A stretch of DNA of 64,000 nt from Trinickia terrae (GTDB lineage Bacteria; Pseudomonadota; Gammaproteobacteria; Burkholderiales; Burkholderiaceae): NCBI RefSeq assembly GCF_005144415.1, contig NZ_SWJE01000008.1:248001-312000 (forward strand). The letters are read 5' to 3'. This document shows positions 52,395 through 60,537 of this stretch, one piece after another (positions within the stretch are counted from its first letter, which is position 1; each line of letters starts with the position of its first letter). A program made the translations under genes and the position numbers. The notes beneath the pieces were generated by a model. The model was not told the DNA's origin and made no database searches. It saw nothing but the letters and a program-made list of their open reading frames with translations.

Positions 52395-52700
52395 ATGAAC
52401 GCAATCACCAAAATGCTGGCCATTCAAGCCCTGTGCCTCGCCTCGACCTGCGCCTTCGCGCAAAGCACTCCGCAAACGGGCGGCATGAATCCGCAGCGCA
52501 TGGAACGCATGGCCCAGCAGCTTCAGAGCCGCTTCGCCAACGCCAACACCACACACGACGGCAAGCTCACGCGCGAGCAGGCCGCCGCCGGCATGCCGAT
52601 GGTTGCCAAGCACTTCGACGAGATCGACTCACAGAAGCTCGGCTACGTGACCTTGCCGGAGATCGCGGCATTCATGCAGCAACGCGCGGTAGCGAACTGA
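52395..52700 (+). CDS. EF-hand-like exported protein, 101 aa
   Basis: With ATG at 52395 the product has 101 residues: a signal peptide (about 1-22, ending AFAQ), then a helical domain with one loop NANTTHDGKLTREQ and a second, weaker one (DSQKLGYVTLPEI). Both resemble EF-hand calcium loops, though the first position is Asn instead of Asp. It is likely periplasmic. It lies upstream of an OmpR-type two-component system on the same strand, which may control it. Confidence 0.8.
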   Translation: MNAITKMLAIQALCLASTCAFAQSTPQTGGMNPQRMERMAQQLQSRFANANTTHDGKLTREQAAAGMPMVAKHFDEIDSQKLGYVTLPEIAAFMQQRAVAN

Positions 52701-52988
52701 ACGGCGCAAACATCGGAGGGATCGTAGGCTTCGTGCACGCCGCAACTTGCAATGTGCGGGAGGACACATATCTCGCCGGATGCCTTGATCCTTGCCCCGA
52801 ACCGGCCTCGATGAATCGATCGAACTCAACGAAACGTTGCGATGAAACCTGTCACGTCATGTCGGCTGTGGGCGGCTGGTGCGCTGTGCATGGCGCTCGC
52901 CGAACGTTGGGACGCGCGTCACCCAGCGTAGAAGTGAGCGATGATGGAGGCGCATGACGCATTGGCAGCGCGCTCTACGGAGGCATCC

Positions 52989-53702
52989 ATGGACCGTCCC
53001 GCGAAAATCATCGTGCTCGACGACGAAGCCGAGCTGCGCAACATGCTGCAACGCTTTCTGACTCAGCATGGTTTCGAAGTGCGCGTCGTCGAAGACAGCC
53101 GCCGGCTAGACCGCTACTTGCAGCGCGAGCCGTACGATCTGCTGGTCCTCGACTTGATGATCGGCGAGGAGAACGGCCTCGAGATCTGCGCTCGGCTGCG
53201 CGCCGAAGGGCAGACGCTGCCGATCCTGATGCTGACGGCCAAGGGCGATCCGCTCGACAAGGTGGTGGGCCTCGAAACAGGCGCCGACGACTACCTCGCG
53301 AAACCCTTCCTGCCGCGCGAGCTCGTGGCGCGGATTCGCGCGCTGCTGCGTCGCCAGACGATCGCCTCGGGCGCGCCGACCGTGACGACGCAAACCGTGC
53401 GCTTCGGCGATTTCAGTCTCGACATCGCCAAGCAGCAGTTGACGCGCGCGGGCGAGCCGGTCGAGACCCACTCCGCGCAGATGCTGCTGCTCGTGGCGCT
53501 GGCGTCATCGCCGAACCGTCCCGTGAGCCGCGACAACCTGATCGCTCGCGCCCGCGGGCGCGAGCACGGCGCGCTCGACCGCAGCATCGACGTACAGGTG
53601 CTGCGCCTGCGGCAGATCGTCGAGGACGATCCTTCGAAACCGCGCTTCATCAAGACCGTGTGGGGCGTGGGCTACATGCTGATCGGCGACGTCGAATCAT
53701 GA
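52989..53702 (+). CDS. OmpR-family response regulator
   Basis: With ATG at 52989 the product has 237 residues. The receiver domain has the acidic pair in IIVLDDEAELR, the phospho-acceptor Asp in LLVLDLMIGEENG and the Lys in YLAKPFLPREL. The C-terminal winged helix has DNLIARARGREHGALDRSID and RFIKTVWGVGYML. It regulates transcription after phosphorylation by the histidine kinase, whose ATG overlaps its stop codon (ATGA). Confidence 0.95.
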   Translation: MDRPAKIIVLDDEAELRNMLQRFLTQHGFEVRVVEDSRRLDRYLQREPYDLLVLDLMIGEENGLEICARLRAEGQTLPILMLTAKGDPLDKVVGLETGADDYLAKPFLPRELVARIRALLRRQTIASGAPTVTTQTVRFGDFSLDIAKQQLTRAGEPVETHSAQMLLLVALASSPNRPVSRDNLIARARGREHGALDRSIDVQVLRLRQIVEDDPSKPRFIKTVWGVGYMLIGDVES

Positions 53703-55030
53703 GCCGGATCGCGCCGCCGAAATCGCTGCTCGCGCGCAATATCGCGCTCCTGATCGTGCTCGTCATGCTGAGCCAGGTGTGCTCGCTCACCGTCCTGCTG
53801 CATTACGTGCAGAGGCCGCGCGTCGAACGGGCGGCAGCGGTGTTCGCGAACTATGTCGCGATCCTTGATTCGCTGCTCGAGGCCGTTCCCGACGACGCGC
53901 GCGCGGCGCTGATGGTGCGCCTGGACGACCGCGCGAGCGCGCCGAAGGAAGCGGCCTCCGCGCCGTTGCCGAACCTCCTGAGGCTCTATCGCACGTATCA
54001 GCGCGATGTGTTCCTCGACAGCTTGCGCAAGCAGCTGCCGGGCGACATGCCCGTGCGCTGGCAGAGCGAGGGCGGCGAGCGTCTGTGGATACGCATGCAC
54101 GCGAAGAGCGGGCCTTACTGGGTCGCATTGCCGATTCCCGGCGATGCGCAAGGCGTGGGCATCGACGCGGCGATCATTCTCTCGCTTGGCTTGGCGGCGC
54201 TCGCGGCGTTCACGGGTTATCTGATCCAGCGCCGCTTGAACCGTCCGCTGCAGGATCTCGCGCGCGCGGCGCGCCGCGTGAGCGCAGGCGAAACACCCCC
54301 GCCGCTGCCAACCGATGGTCCGACGGAAATCGCCGCAGTCAGCACCGCGTTCAACCAGATGACGGAGGCGCTGCAGCAAGCGGAGAAGACGCGCGCCGTG
54401 ATGCTCGCCGGCATCTCGCACGACATCCGCACGCCGCTCACCAAGCTGCGGCTCGCGATGGCCATGGCGCCGCTCGATCAAGGCGACGAGAGCTTCACCG
54501 CGGCGGCCGAATCGTATCTCGACCAGATCGATACGATCGTCCAGCAATTCATGGATTTCGCGGGCAGCAGCGAGCGCGAAGCCGCCGAGCCGGGCGACCT
54601 GAATGCGCTGGTGAGCCGCCTTGCCGGCGATTTCGCTGGCTTGGGGCACGAGTTCGAGCTGACGCTGGGCGACGTGCCGTCGTTCCCGTTTCGTCCGATC
54701 GGCATGATGCGCTTGCTGATGAACCTGATGCAGAACGCGGTGGTGTATGGGCGCGTCGGGCTGTCGGTGCGCACATGGTCCGAGGCGGGGATGGCCTGCG
54801 TGGCCGTCGGCGATCGCGGCGGCGGGCTGACGGCGCAGGAACTCGAAGCGCTGAAGGCGCCGTTTCAGCGCGGCCGCAATGCGCGCACGCACAGCGGCGG
54901 GACAGGCCTCGGGCTCGCGATCGTCGAGCGCATTGCCAAGCTGCACGGCGGCACGCTGCAGTTTCATGCGCGCGACGGCGGAGGGCTCGAAGTCTGGGCC
55001 GTGATGCCGGTGGCCGCGTCGCGCGTATGA
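53699..55030 (+). CDS. EnvZ-like sensor histidine kinase
   Basis: ATG 53699 overlaps the regulator's stop. The 443-residue protein has membrane helices at about residues 13-33 and 160-180, a short periplasmic domain between them, HAMP, the phospho-acceptor His in AGISHDIRTPLTKLRLAM, the N box NLMQNAVVYG and the ATP lid GDRGGGLTAQ and GGTGLGLAIVERI. It should sense a periplasmic or membrane signal and phosphorylate the adjacent OmpR-type regulator. Confidence 0.95.
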   Translation: MSRIAPPKSLLARNIALLIVLVMLSQVCSLTVLLHYVQRPRVERAAAVFANYVAILDSLLEAVPDDARAALMVRLDDRASAPKEAASAPLPNLLRLYRTYQRDVFLDSLRKQLPGDMPVRWQSEGGERLWIRMHAKSGPYWVALPIPGDAQGVGIDAAIILSLGLAALAAFTGYLIQRRLNRPLQDLARAARRVSAGETPPPLPTDGPTEIAAVSTAFNQMTEALQQAEKTRAVMLAGISHDIRTPLTKLRLAMAMAPLDQGDESFTAAAESYLDQIDTIVQQFMDFAGSSEREAAEPGDLNALVSRLAGDFAGLGHEFELTLGDVPSFPFRPIGMMRLLMNLMQNAVVYGRVGLSVRTWSEAGMACVAVGDRGGGLTAQELEALKAPFQRGRNARTHSGGTGLGLAIVERIAKLHGGTLQFHARDGGGLEVWAVMPVAASRV

Positions 55031-55125
55031 CATCGCGCGACATAGTTCTCGAATAGTTTTGCGCGGGTCGTTCGACCATACTTCGTTCCGCGTGCAGGGC
55101 CTTGTTAGAACCACATCAGATCAGG

Positions 55126-55180
55126 CGTATCACGCATCGGTGAGATCCGCGATGACTGGGAACAGTCATCGGCTGATACG
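55126..55180. promoter_or_regulatory. Nested inverted repeats upstream of the DUF4410 gene
   Basis: CGTATCA at 55126-55132 and TGATACG at 55174-55180 enclose a perfect 8-bp stem-loop, GATGACTG-GGAA-CAGTCATC, at 55151-55170. No T-run follows, and the DUF4410 start is about 30 bases downstream. This is more likely a leader structure or operator than a terminator. Confidence 0.45.
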
Positions 55181-55210
55181 TCTTGAGCTAACGGCGGCAC
55201 GGCAGTGCCG

Positions 55211-55990
55211 ATGACAAGGTTGAACATCGTGTTTAATTCATTCGGTTTCGCAGGATTCGTAGGAAAAAAAGCCGCGCGCTTCGCAACGGTTGCATTGACG
55301 TTCGGCGGCTTGCTGCTGGGCGGCTGCGCGAGCGGCATCACCAACCAGGCGCAGTTCAGCGCCGCGCCGCAGGTGCATCCCGACAACATCTACGTCTATG
55401 CCTTCGGGCTCGATCCCGCGCAGGTGAAGCTCGATAGCGGCGGCGTCGTGAAGAAGCTGATGTCGCAACCCGGCGATGCGGAGCAGATCGAGGCGGCCAC
55501 CGGAGTTCGCGAGTCGGCGGCCAACGCGATCGTGCAAAAGCTGCAGTCGATGGGGCTGCGCGCGATCCGCTCCGACGTGCCGCCGCCCGCCGATCAGAAC
55601 GTCCTGATCGTGCAGGGCAGTTTCGCGAAGGTGGACGAGGGCAATCGCCGCCGCCGCGTCGTGATAGGGCTTGGCGCCGGCAAGAGCGAAATCGGTGCGA
55701 CGGTGCAGGTGCTGTACAAGCCAGCCGGCGGCGCGCCGTTGGTGGTGCAGGGCTTCGATGCATCGGCGGACAGCGGCAAGATGCCGGGGATCGCGGAGAC
55801 CGCCGGCGTGGGCGCCGCAGCCGGACACGTCGCGACGTCGGCCGCGGTAGGCACGAGCCTGAAGGGATACTCCGAAGTCAAGCACGCGACGCTCGCGGCG
55901 GTCGCCAAGAAGCTCGGGGATTCGGTTGCCAAGCAGGTGGCGCAAGTGGGCGTGACGCAGGGCTGGATGGCGGCCGATCGCATCAAGTGA
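55211..55990 (+). CDS. DUF4410 lipoprotein
   Basis: ATG 55211 was chosen; a GTG at 55205 is also possible. The 259-residue protein has a lipobox (TFGGLLLGGCASG) near residue 40, preceded by a long n-region, so it should be lipid-anchored. The following domain (IYVYAFGLDPAQVKL, NAIVQKLQSMGLRA, QNVLIVQGSFAKVDEGNRRR, then a glycine-rich helix near the end) fits DUF4410, an uncharacterised family. Function unknown. Confidence 0.82.
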   Translation: MTRLNIVFNSFGFAGFVGKKAARFATVALTFGGLLLGGCASGITNQAQFSAAPQVHPDNIYVYAFGLDPAQVKLDSGGVVKKLMSQPGDAEQIEAATGVRESAANAIVQKLQSMGLRAIRSDVPPPADQNVLIVQGSFAKVDEGNRRRRVVIGLGAGKSEIGATVQVLYKPAGGAPLVVQGFDASADSGKMPGIAETAGVGAAAGHVATSAAVGTSLKGYSEVKHATLAAVAKKLGDSVAKQVAQVGVTQGWMAADRIK

Positions 55991-56241
55991 TGGGAGAGAA
56001 GCGTGGCCGGTTGCAATGACGCACCCAGTCGCATTCCGGTTGCAGCCGCCACGCTTTGCTCAGTCTGTGCAGGACTTCGGTCCTTTCGTATGTCGTGTGC
56101 CGCCTGAGGACTGTCGTTTCGATACTGGCGCATGTTCGCTCCTTTCAACGCGATTCGTTGAAAGCATCGTATTCGTCGAGTATTGGCTTGAAATGAGGTC
56201 TAGGATCTAAGGACGGCGAGTGCGCTCGCGGAGGATGCGAG

Positions 56242-57057
56242 ATGTCTCATGAACTCTATGTCCAGGTGTTGAGCGCGATGTTCCTGTTCTGGAACGGCGC
56301 GCGCGTGCTGACTTACCTGCCCACCATCGGCAAGCTGCTTGCCAGGGATGCCGATGTCCGCAGCTACAGCTTGCTGAGCTGGGGCAGTTGGGTGCTCGGC
56401 AACGGCACGTTTGCACTCATGCTCCTCGAAATGAGCCGAGGCGTGCCGAACCAGATGTTCTGGATGAACGTGGCGAACACGCTCATGTGCCTCGTGGTGA
56501 CGTTCATCATTGTCCACAGGCGTTTTCGCTGGCTGCAGGCGTGCGTGATGGGGGCGTCCACGTCGAAAGCGCGGATCGGGCGCGTGGTGCTGTGGGGGAC
56601 GCCGGCGAGCCTGCTGGTCGCGGGGCTTGCCGTCGCGGTCGCGCAAGGTCTCGGGCTGGGTCATGAGCCGCGCGAGACGGCCAAAACGATGGCGAGCACG
56701 CAGCCGGGCGCTCCGGCGCAATCGACGGCTTCCCTCGAACATGCCGCTTATGCACCGGCGCCCGATGCCCATGCGGCAGCAGCGTTGGGCGCGAGTTTGG
56801 TTGTGCCTGCACCGTTTCCTTTGTCTGGTCCCTCCACTTCGTCAATCACACAGTCGACGGCGTCAAAGCCAGTCGAACTCAAGCCTGTTCGTACGAGCAA
56901 GGCGCTCGAGCAGAATCAGAATCGCCGCCGTTTCGCAGTTCGCCCCGTCGTGCGAAGGGACGACAGCCTGCTGACGCGCGTGAGCTGGTTTTTCCGGCAT
57001 CTAGGCGAGCCGCGGCGCAGCGCGAGAGATCACCCCGGCGATCATCTGCATCCTTGA
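56242..57057 (+). CDS. Membrane protein with PQ-loop-like N-terminus and disordered tail, 271 aa
   Basis: The N-terminal 130 residues have four hydrophobic segments. They start AMFLFWNGARVLTYLPTIGK and include YSLLSWGSWVLGNGTFALML, which resembles a PQ-loop/SemiSWEET half. A further helix (PASLLVAGLAVAVAQGLGLG) is followed by about 110 residues rich in Ala, Pro, Ser and Thr, then a basic end. I do not recognise a specific family. It is convergent with a zinc-ribbon protein. Confidence 0.65.
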   Translation: MSHELYVQVLSAMFLFWNGARVLTYLPTIGKLLARDADVRSYSLLSWGSWVLGNGTFALMLLEMSRGVPNQMFWMNVANTLMCLVVTFIIVHRRFRWLQACVMGASTSKARIGRVVLWGTPASLLVAGLAVAVAQGLGLGHEPRETAKTMASTQPGAPAQSTASLEHAAYAPAPDAHAAAALGASLVVPAPFPLSGPSTSSITQSTASKPVELKPVRTSKALEQNQNRRRFAVRPVVRRDDSLLTRVSWFFRHLGEPRRSARDHPGDHLHP

Positions 57058-57077
57058 GAGCGCATCGCGAGTGCGCA

Positions 57078-58310
57078 TTACGGTCCGTCGGGCATGTCTG
57101 GGCCGGGACCCGGCGGCAGGTTGATCGCGCCCGAATCGACGATCGAGCGCCGGACCATCGCGTGTGCCTCGCTGCTGCTGCTGTCGATCGAGAGCGCTTT
57201 GCCCGCGTTGTGCCACGCGCAGTTCCACATGTGCTGCGCGGCGCAGTTGCGCGCCGCGCTTAGCGCGGCATCGCGCGCGCCTTCGCGCGATGTCAGGTCC
57301 TGCCGGAGCATGAAGGCTTCGCTGTTGCTGGGGTCTTTGGCGAGCGCGCTCGCCAGTTCGATGTGCGCGGTTCGCAAATCGTTTTTCTGCAGGCTAGCCC
57401 ATGCTGCGGCGAGTTCATGCGGGATCTGATCCCTTTGTTGCCATGTGCGGGCGGTTGGCGTCGGCACGGACGGCGTTCGCGTCCGCGCATTCGCATATTG
57501 ACGCGGTTGCGAAGGGGAGGGCACAGGCGCCACGGTCGATCGAGTTGTTGGCGCAGGAGTCCGCGCGGGCGGTTGCGGCACCGGTTGCGGCGCCGGAGCG
57601 GTCACGGCTGGCGCGGGCGCCGGCATTGGGGTTGCCATCGCCATGGTCGACTCTGCTGGCTTCTTCGCGGGTGCTGCGGATGGCGTGGGCGCCGGCGGAG
57701 CGGGCTGCTGCGAGGCCGGTGCAGGCGTGGGTATTGCCGCTTGTTGCACAGGCGGTGCAGGTTCGGGTGTGGGCATGGCCGATTGCAGCGCGGGCGCGGG
57801 GGCCGTCATCGCCAGCGCTTGCTGCGCCGGCTTGCGATGCGCCGGGACGGATGGCGTTGCCGGCGCTTTGTCTCCAAGGCCCGGCGTCACGGAGCCGACA
57901 GCCGTATGCATCAAGACATCGCGCGAGTGCTGCTCGGATTGGTCGCCTTGCTGGCTCAGGAGTATGGCGCCGCCGAACAAGACGGCGAACGCAAGCAGAA
58001 TGAGGCTCGTGCCGCTTTTCAGTCCCCATTGACGCGCCGCGCCGTATGCCGGAGAAGGGGTGCCGCCATGCGCACCAGTACTCGCTCCGGCCGGCACGAA
58101 GAGCGGAACCGGCCGTGGCGGCCGAATCGCGTCGCCGAGCGGCGCATTGCTGTTCGTTCCCTTAACCGGCGATTTCGCATTTGCAAACGAGAATGCGATC
58201 TGCGCGTTGGCGCCGCAATGCGGGCAGAACGAGACAGGCCGCGAGACGCGACCGCCGCAATAGCGGCAGGTTGCAGAAAAAGTCGAAGTCGTGGCGGTTG
58301 GGCTGCTCAT
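57078..58310 (-). CDS. Zinc-ribbon membrane protein with proline-rich linker, 410 aa
   Basis: The N-terminus holds a zinc ribbon (CRYCGGRVSRPVSFCPHCG). A membrane helix lies at about residues 95-120 (GTSLILLAFAVLFGGAILL). A linker of about 170 residues, very rich in Pro and Ala, follows. The C-terminal 120 residues are helical and TPR-like (ELAAAWASLQKNDLRTAHIE and DPSNSEAFMLRQDL). The ribbon should face the cytoplasm and the TPR part the periplasm. Function unknown. Confidence 0.75.
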   Translation of the reverse strand: MSSPTATTSTFSATCRYCGGRVSRPVSFCPHCGANAQIAFSFANAKSPVKGTNSNAPLGDAIRPPRPVPLFVPAGASTGAHGGTPSPAYGAARQWGLKSGTSLILLAFAVLFGGAILLSQQGDQSEQHSRDVLMHTAVGSVTPGLGDKAPATPSVPAHRKPAQQALAMTAPAPALQSAMPTPEPAPPVQQAAIPTPAPASQQPAPPAPTPSAAPAKKPAESTMAMATPMPAPAPAVTAPAPQPVPQPPARTPAPTTRSTVAPVPSPSQPRQYANARTRTPSVPTPTARTWQQRDQIPHELAAAWASLQKNDLRTAHIELASALAKDPSNSEAFMLRQDLTSREGARDAALSAARNCAAQHMWNCAWHNAGKALSIDSSSSEAHAMVRRSIVDSGAINLPPGPGPDMPDGP

Positions 58311-58506
58311 CGCTGATCCTGTGGGCGTTCATGCGGCTCAGTCAACAAACGTAGCACCTTCGCGCCAGGAAAATCCGCCACAAATGTAAGATTTCGTTAT
58401 TTGATTCGGAATCCGGATCAACGAAACTTGAGAAGCGGCTTTTTCTTTCGGCGCGAAGTGTTTGATGTACTGCTGTTTTTTTGAGTGGCAGGAGAGGCAG
58501 GTACGA

Positions 58507-59295
58507 TCAATGCTCGCCGGGCCACTTCTTGAAGTAGCGGCTCGGCGGCATGCCCAACATGCGCTGGAACGATGCCGTGAACGCACTCGGGCTGCCGTAG
58601 CCGAGATCCAGCGCGACGCGGGTCACATTCTCACCGCCCCCAAGGCGTGCGACGGCGGACAAGAGGCAGGCTTGCTGCCGCCATTGCGCGAAGCCGACGC
58701 CGGTTTGCGCCCTGAAAAAGCGCGTAAACGAACGCCGGCTCATGTTGAGCGAGTTGGCCATCTCGTCGATGCCGACTTGCAGCGATGGTTTGTCCAATAG
58801 CGCGCGGCACAGCCGCGCGAGCCGCGCATCGGCCGGCAGAGGCGCGTTGAGCGACAGCTTCGGCATGACGGCGATCTCCTCGACGAGCAGCCCCATGATC
58901 TTTCCTTGGCGTCCGTCGAGATCGTAGTGCGAGGGGAGGTCGATCGCTTCCGTGATGAGGTTGTGCAAGAGGGGCGATACACCCATCACGCAGCAGTCGT
59001 CAGGAAGACTTTTCTCCTTGGCTGTCTCCGTGGAGACGAACGTATTCAACATCGTCACGGGTCCGCGGAGGCGCATTTCGTGCACCACGCCTGCCGGTAT
59101 CCAGCAAGCGCGCGCGGGAGGCACGACCCAATTGCCGCGCGACGTATACATGCTGATCGTTCCCGATGCCGCATAGGCAAATTGTGCTCGACGGTGCGTG
59201 TGCGCGGTAAAAACGGACGACGCGGGGTAGTCGTTGGCCGTGACGACGACGGAGCGGGGGATGTCTTCGTAGGGACCGAGCAGGGTATCGCGCAT
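58507..59295 (-). CDS. AraC-family transcriptional regulator
   Basis: The frame is open far upstream but would overlap the divergent hydrolase; the start at 59295 gives 262 residues. An N-terminal cupin-like part (HTHRRAQFAYAASGTISMYT and RACWIPAGVVHEM) leads to the two AraC helix-turn-helix motifs (IDEMANSLNMSRRSFTRFFR and ALDLGYGSPSAFTASFQRML). It lies 99 bases from the divergent alpha/beta hydrolase gene, its likely target. Confidence 0.92.
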   Translation of the reverse strand: MRDTLLGPYEDIPRSVVVTANDYPASSVFTAHTHRRAQFAYAASGTISMYTSRGNWVVPPARACWIPAGVVHEMRLRGPVTMLNTFVSTETAKEKSLPDDCCVMGVSPLLHNLITEAIDLPSHYDLDGRQGKIMGLLVEEIAVMPKLSLNAPLPADARLARLCRALLDKPSLQVGIDEMANSLNMSRRSFTRFFRAQTGVGFAQWRQQACLLSAVARLGGGENVTRVALDLGYGSPSAFTASFQRMLGMPPSRYFKKWPGEH

Positions 59296-59394
59296 GGCCC
59301 GAAGTCTACAGAAATTGACCCGATGCCGAAAGCGAGCCAGGGTCCGCCTCTTTAGCATGGGCAGGACCCATTCTCTTTTGACTACGGAGGCTGA

Positions 59395-60159
59395 ATGATC
59401 AATACATTTCATCGCGTGGGCACGGGCCCCCATCCGGTCATCGTCCTGCACGGCTGGTTTGGCGGCGCACGCTCGTTCGCACCCATCGAACCGGCGCTCG
59501 ACGGCAATCGGTTCACGTATGTATTCATGGACTATCGCGGCTACGGCGATATGCAGGCGGCCGGCGGCGACTACACGTTCGATGAAATCGCGAACGATAC
59601 CCTGGCGCTCGCCGATGCACTCGGATTCGATACGTTCAGCCTGATCGGCCATTCGATGGGCGGCGCGGCGAGCGAGCGCGTCGCGATGCTGGCGCCGGAG
59701 CGCGTGCGCATGCTTATTCCCGTTGCGCCAGTGCCGTCGTGCGGCGTTGTCCTCGACGACAGCCGGCGCGCTCTGTTCGAGTCGGCGGCGAAGAGGGTCG
59801 AGATCCGGCAGGCAATCATCGATCGAAGCACGGGGAACCGTTTGCCGGCAATCTGGACGAGATCCAAAGCGGCGTACTCGTGGGCGCATTCCTCACCGCA
59901 TGCTTTCGGCGCCTACATGAAGGCGTGGAGCCGCGGCGGGTTCAGCGAATCGGTCAAGGGTGCGGCTTATCCGGTGCGCGTGCTGATCGGCGAGCACGAC
60001 CCGGTCTACGACGCCGCGCTGATGAACGCGACCTACCTGGCCTGGTATCCGGATTCGACGCTGGAAGTCCTGCCGAATGCCGGGCACTACCCGATGGACG
60101 AGGTGCCGCTTGCGCTCGTTGCAAGCGTCGAGCGCTATTTGCGTGAACGACCGCAATGA
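59395..60159 (+). CDS. Alpha/beta hydrolase
   Basis: The 254-residue protein has the oxyanion-hole segment VIVLHGWFGGARSF, the nucleophile elbow GHSMGG with the serine near residue 89, a late Asp in GEHDPVYDAAL, and the His in NAGHYPMDEVPL. These form a complete catalytic triad. Substrate unknown. Divergent placement from an AraC regulator suggests inducible expression. Confidence 0.9.
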   Translation: MINTFHRVGTGPHPVIVLHGWFGGARSFAPIEPALDGNRFTYVFMDYRGYGDMQAAGGDYTFDEIANDTLALADALGFDTFSLIGHSMGGAASERVAMLAPERVRMLIPVAPVPSCGVVLDDSRRALFESAAKRVEIRQAIIDRSTGNRLPAIWTRSKAAYSWAHSSPHAFGAYMKAWSRGGFSESVKGAAYPVRVLIGEHDPVYDAALMNATYLAWYPDSTLEVLPNAGHYPMDEVPLALVASVERYLRERPQ

Positions 60160-60203
60160 CGTTCTGCGGCTCAACACGAGCACCCGGTGCGCGATGAACG
60201 GCT

Positions 60204-60530
60204 TTAGCCGGATAGTCCGAGCATCGGCTCGAGCAAGGCCGCCGCCACGCGAAAGATAGCGGCGACAAGCGGCGGCGCCTTCCAGCGCACGAGCAAAGAG
60301 AACCCGATCTGCGAACTCGCGGGACCGGGGAGAAGCTGGCACAGCGCAACCAGATCCGTGTAGGTGTCGTCGTCGAGCCAGCGCAGCCGTTCCACGAATT
60401 GCCGCCGGAAATACCCGAGGTGCGCGATCGGGCCGCCGAAGCTCGTGAGCCCGAGCTTTAGAAAGACCCACAGGACTTCGAGCGCGGGGTCTTGCCGGTC
60501 TTGCGGCGTGGGTATCAGCCTGGTTCCCAT
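60204..60530 (-). pseudogene. ChrA chromate transporter remnant with large internal deletion
   Basis: The frame encodes a ChrA N-terminus (LGLTSFGGPIAHLGYFRRQF, then LVALCQLLPGPASSQIGFSL). It then jumps directly to a piece that resembles the ChrA C-terminus (LVRWKAPPLVAAIF), ending after 108 residues. Full-length ChrA has several hundred residues. The junction keeps frame, so this looks like a large in-frame deletion. The product would lack most membrane helices and is unlikely to work. It lies 7 bases beyond the kup stop codon. Confidence 0.8.
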
Positions 60531-60537
60531 CAGGACA

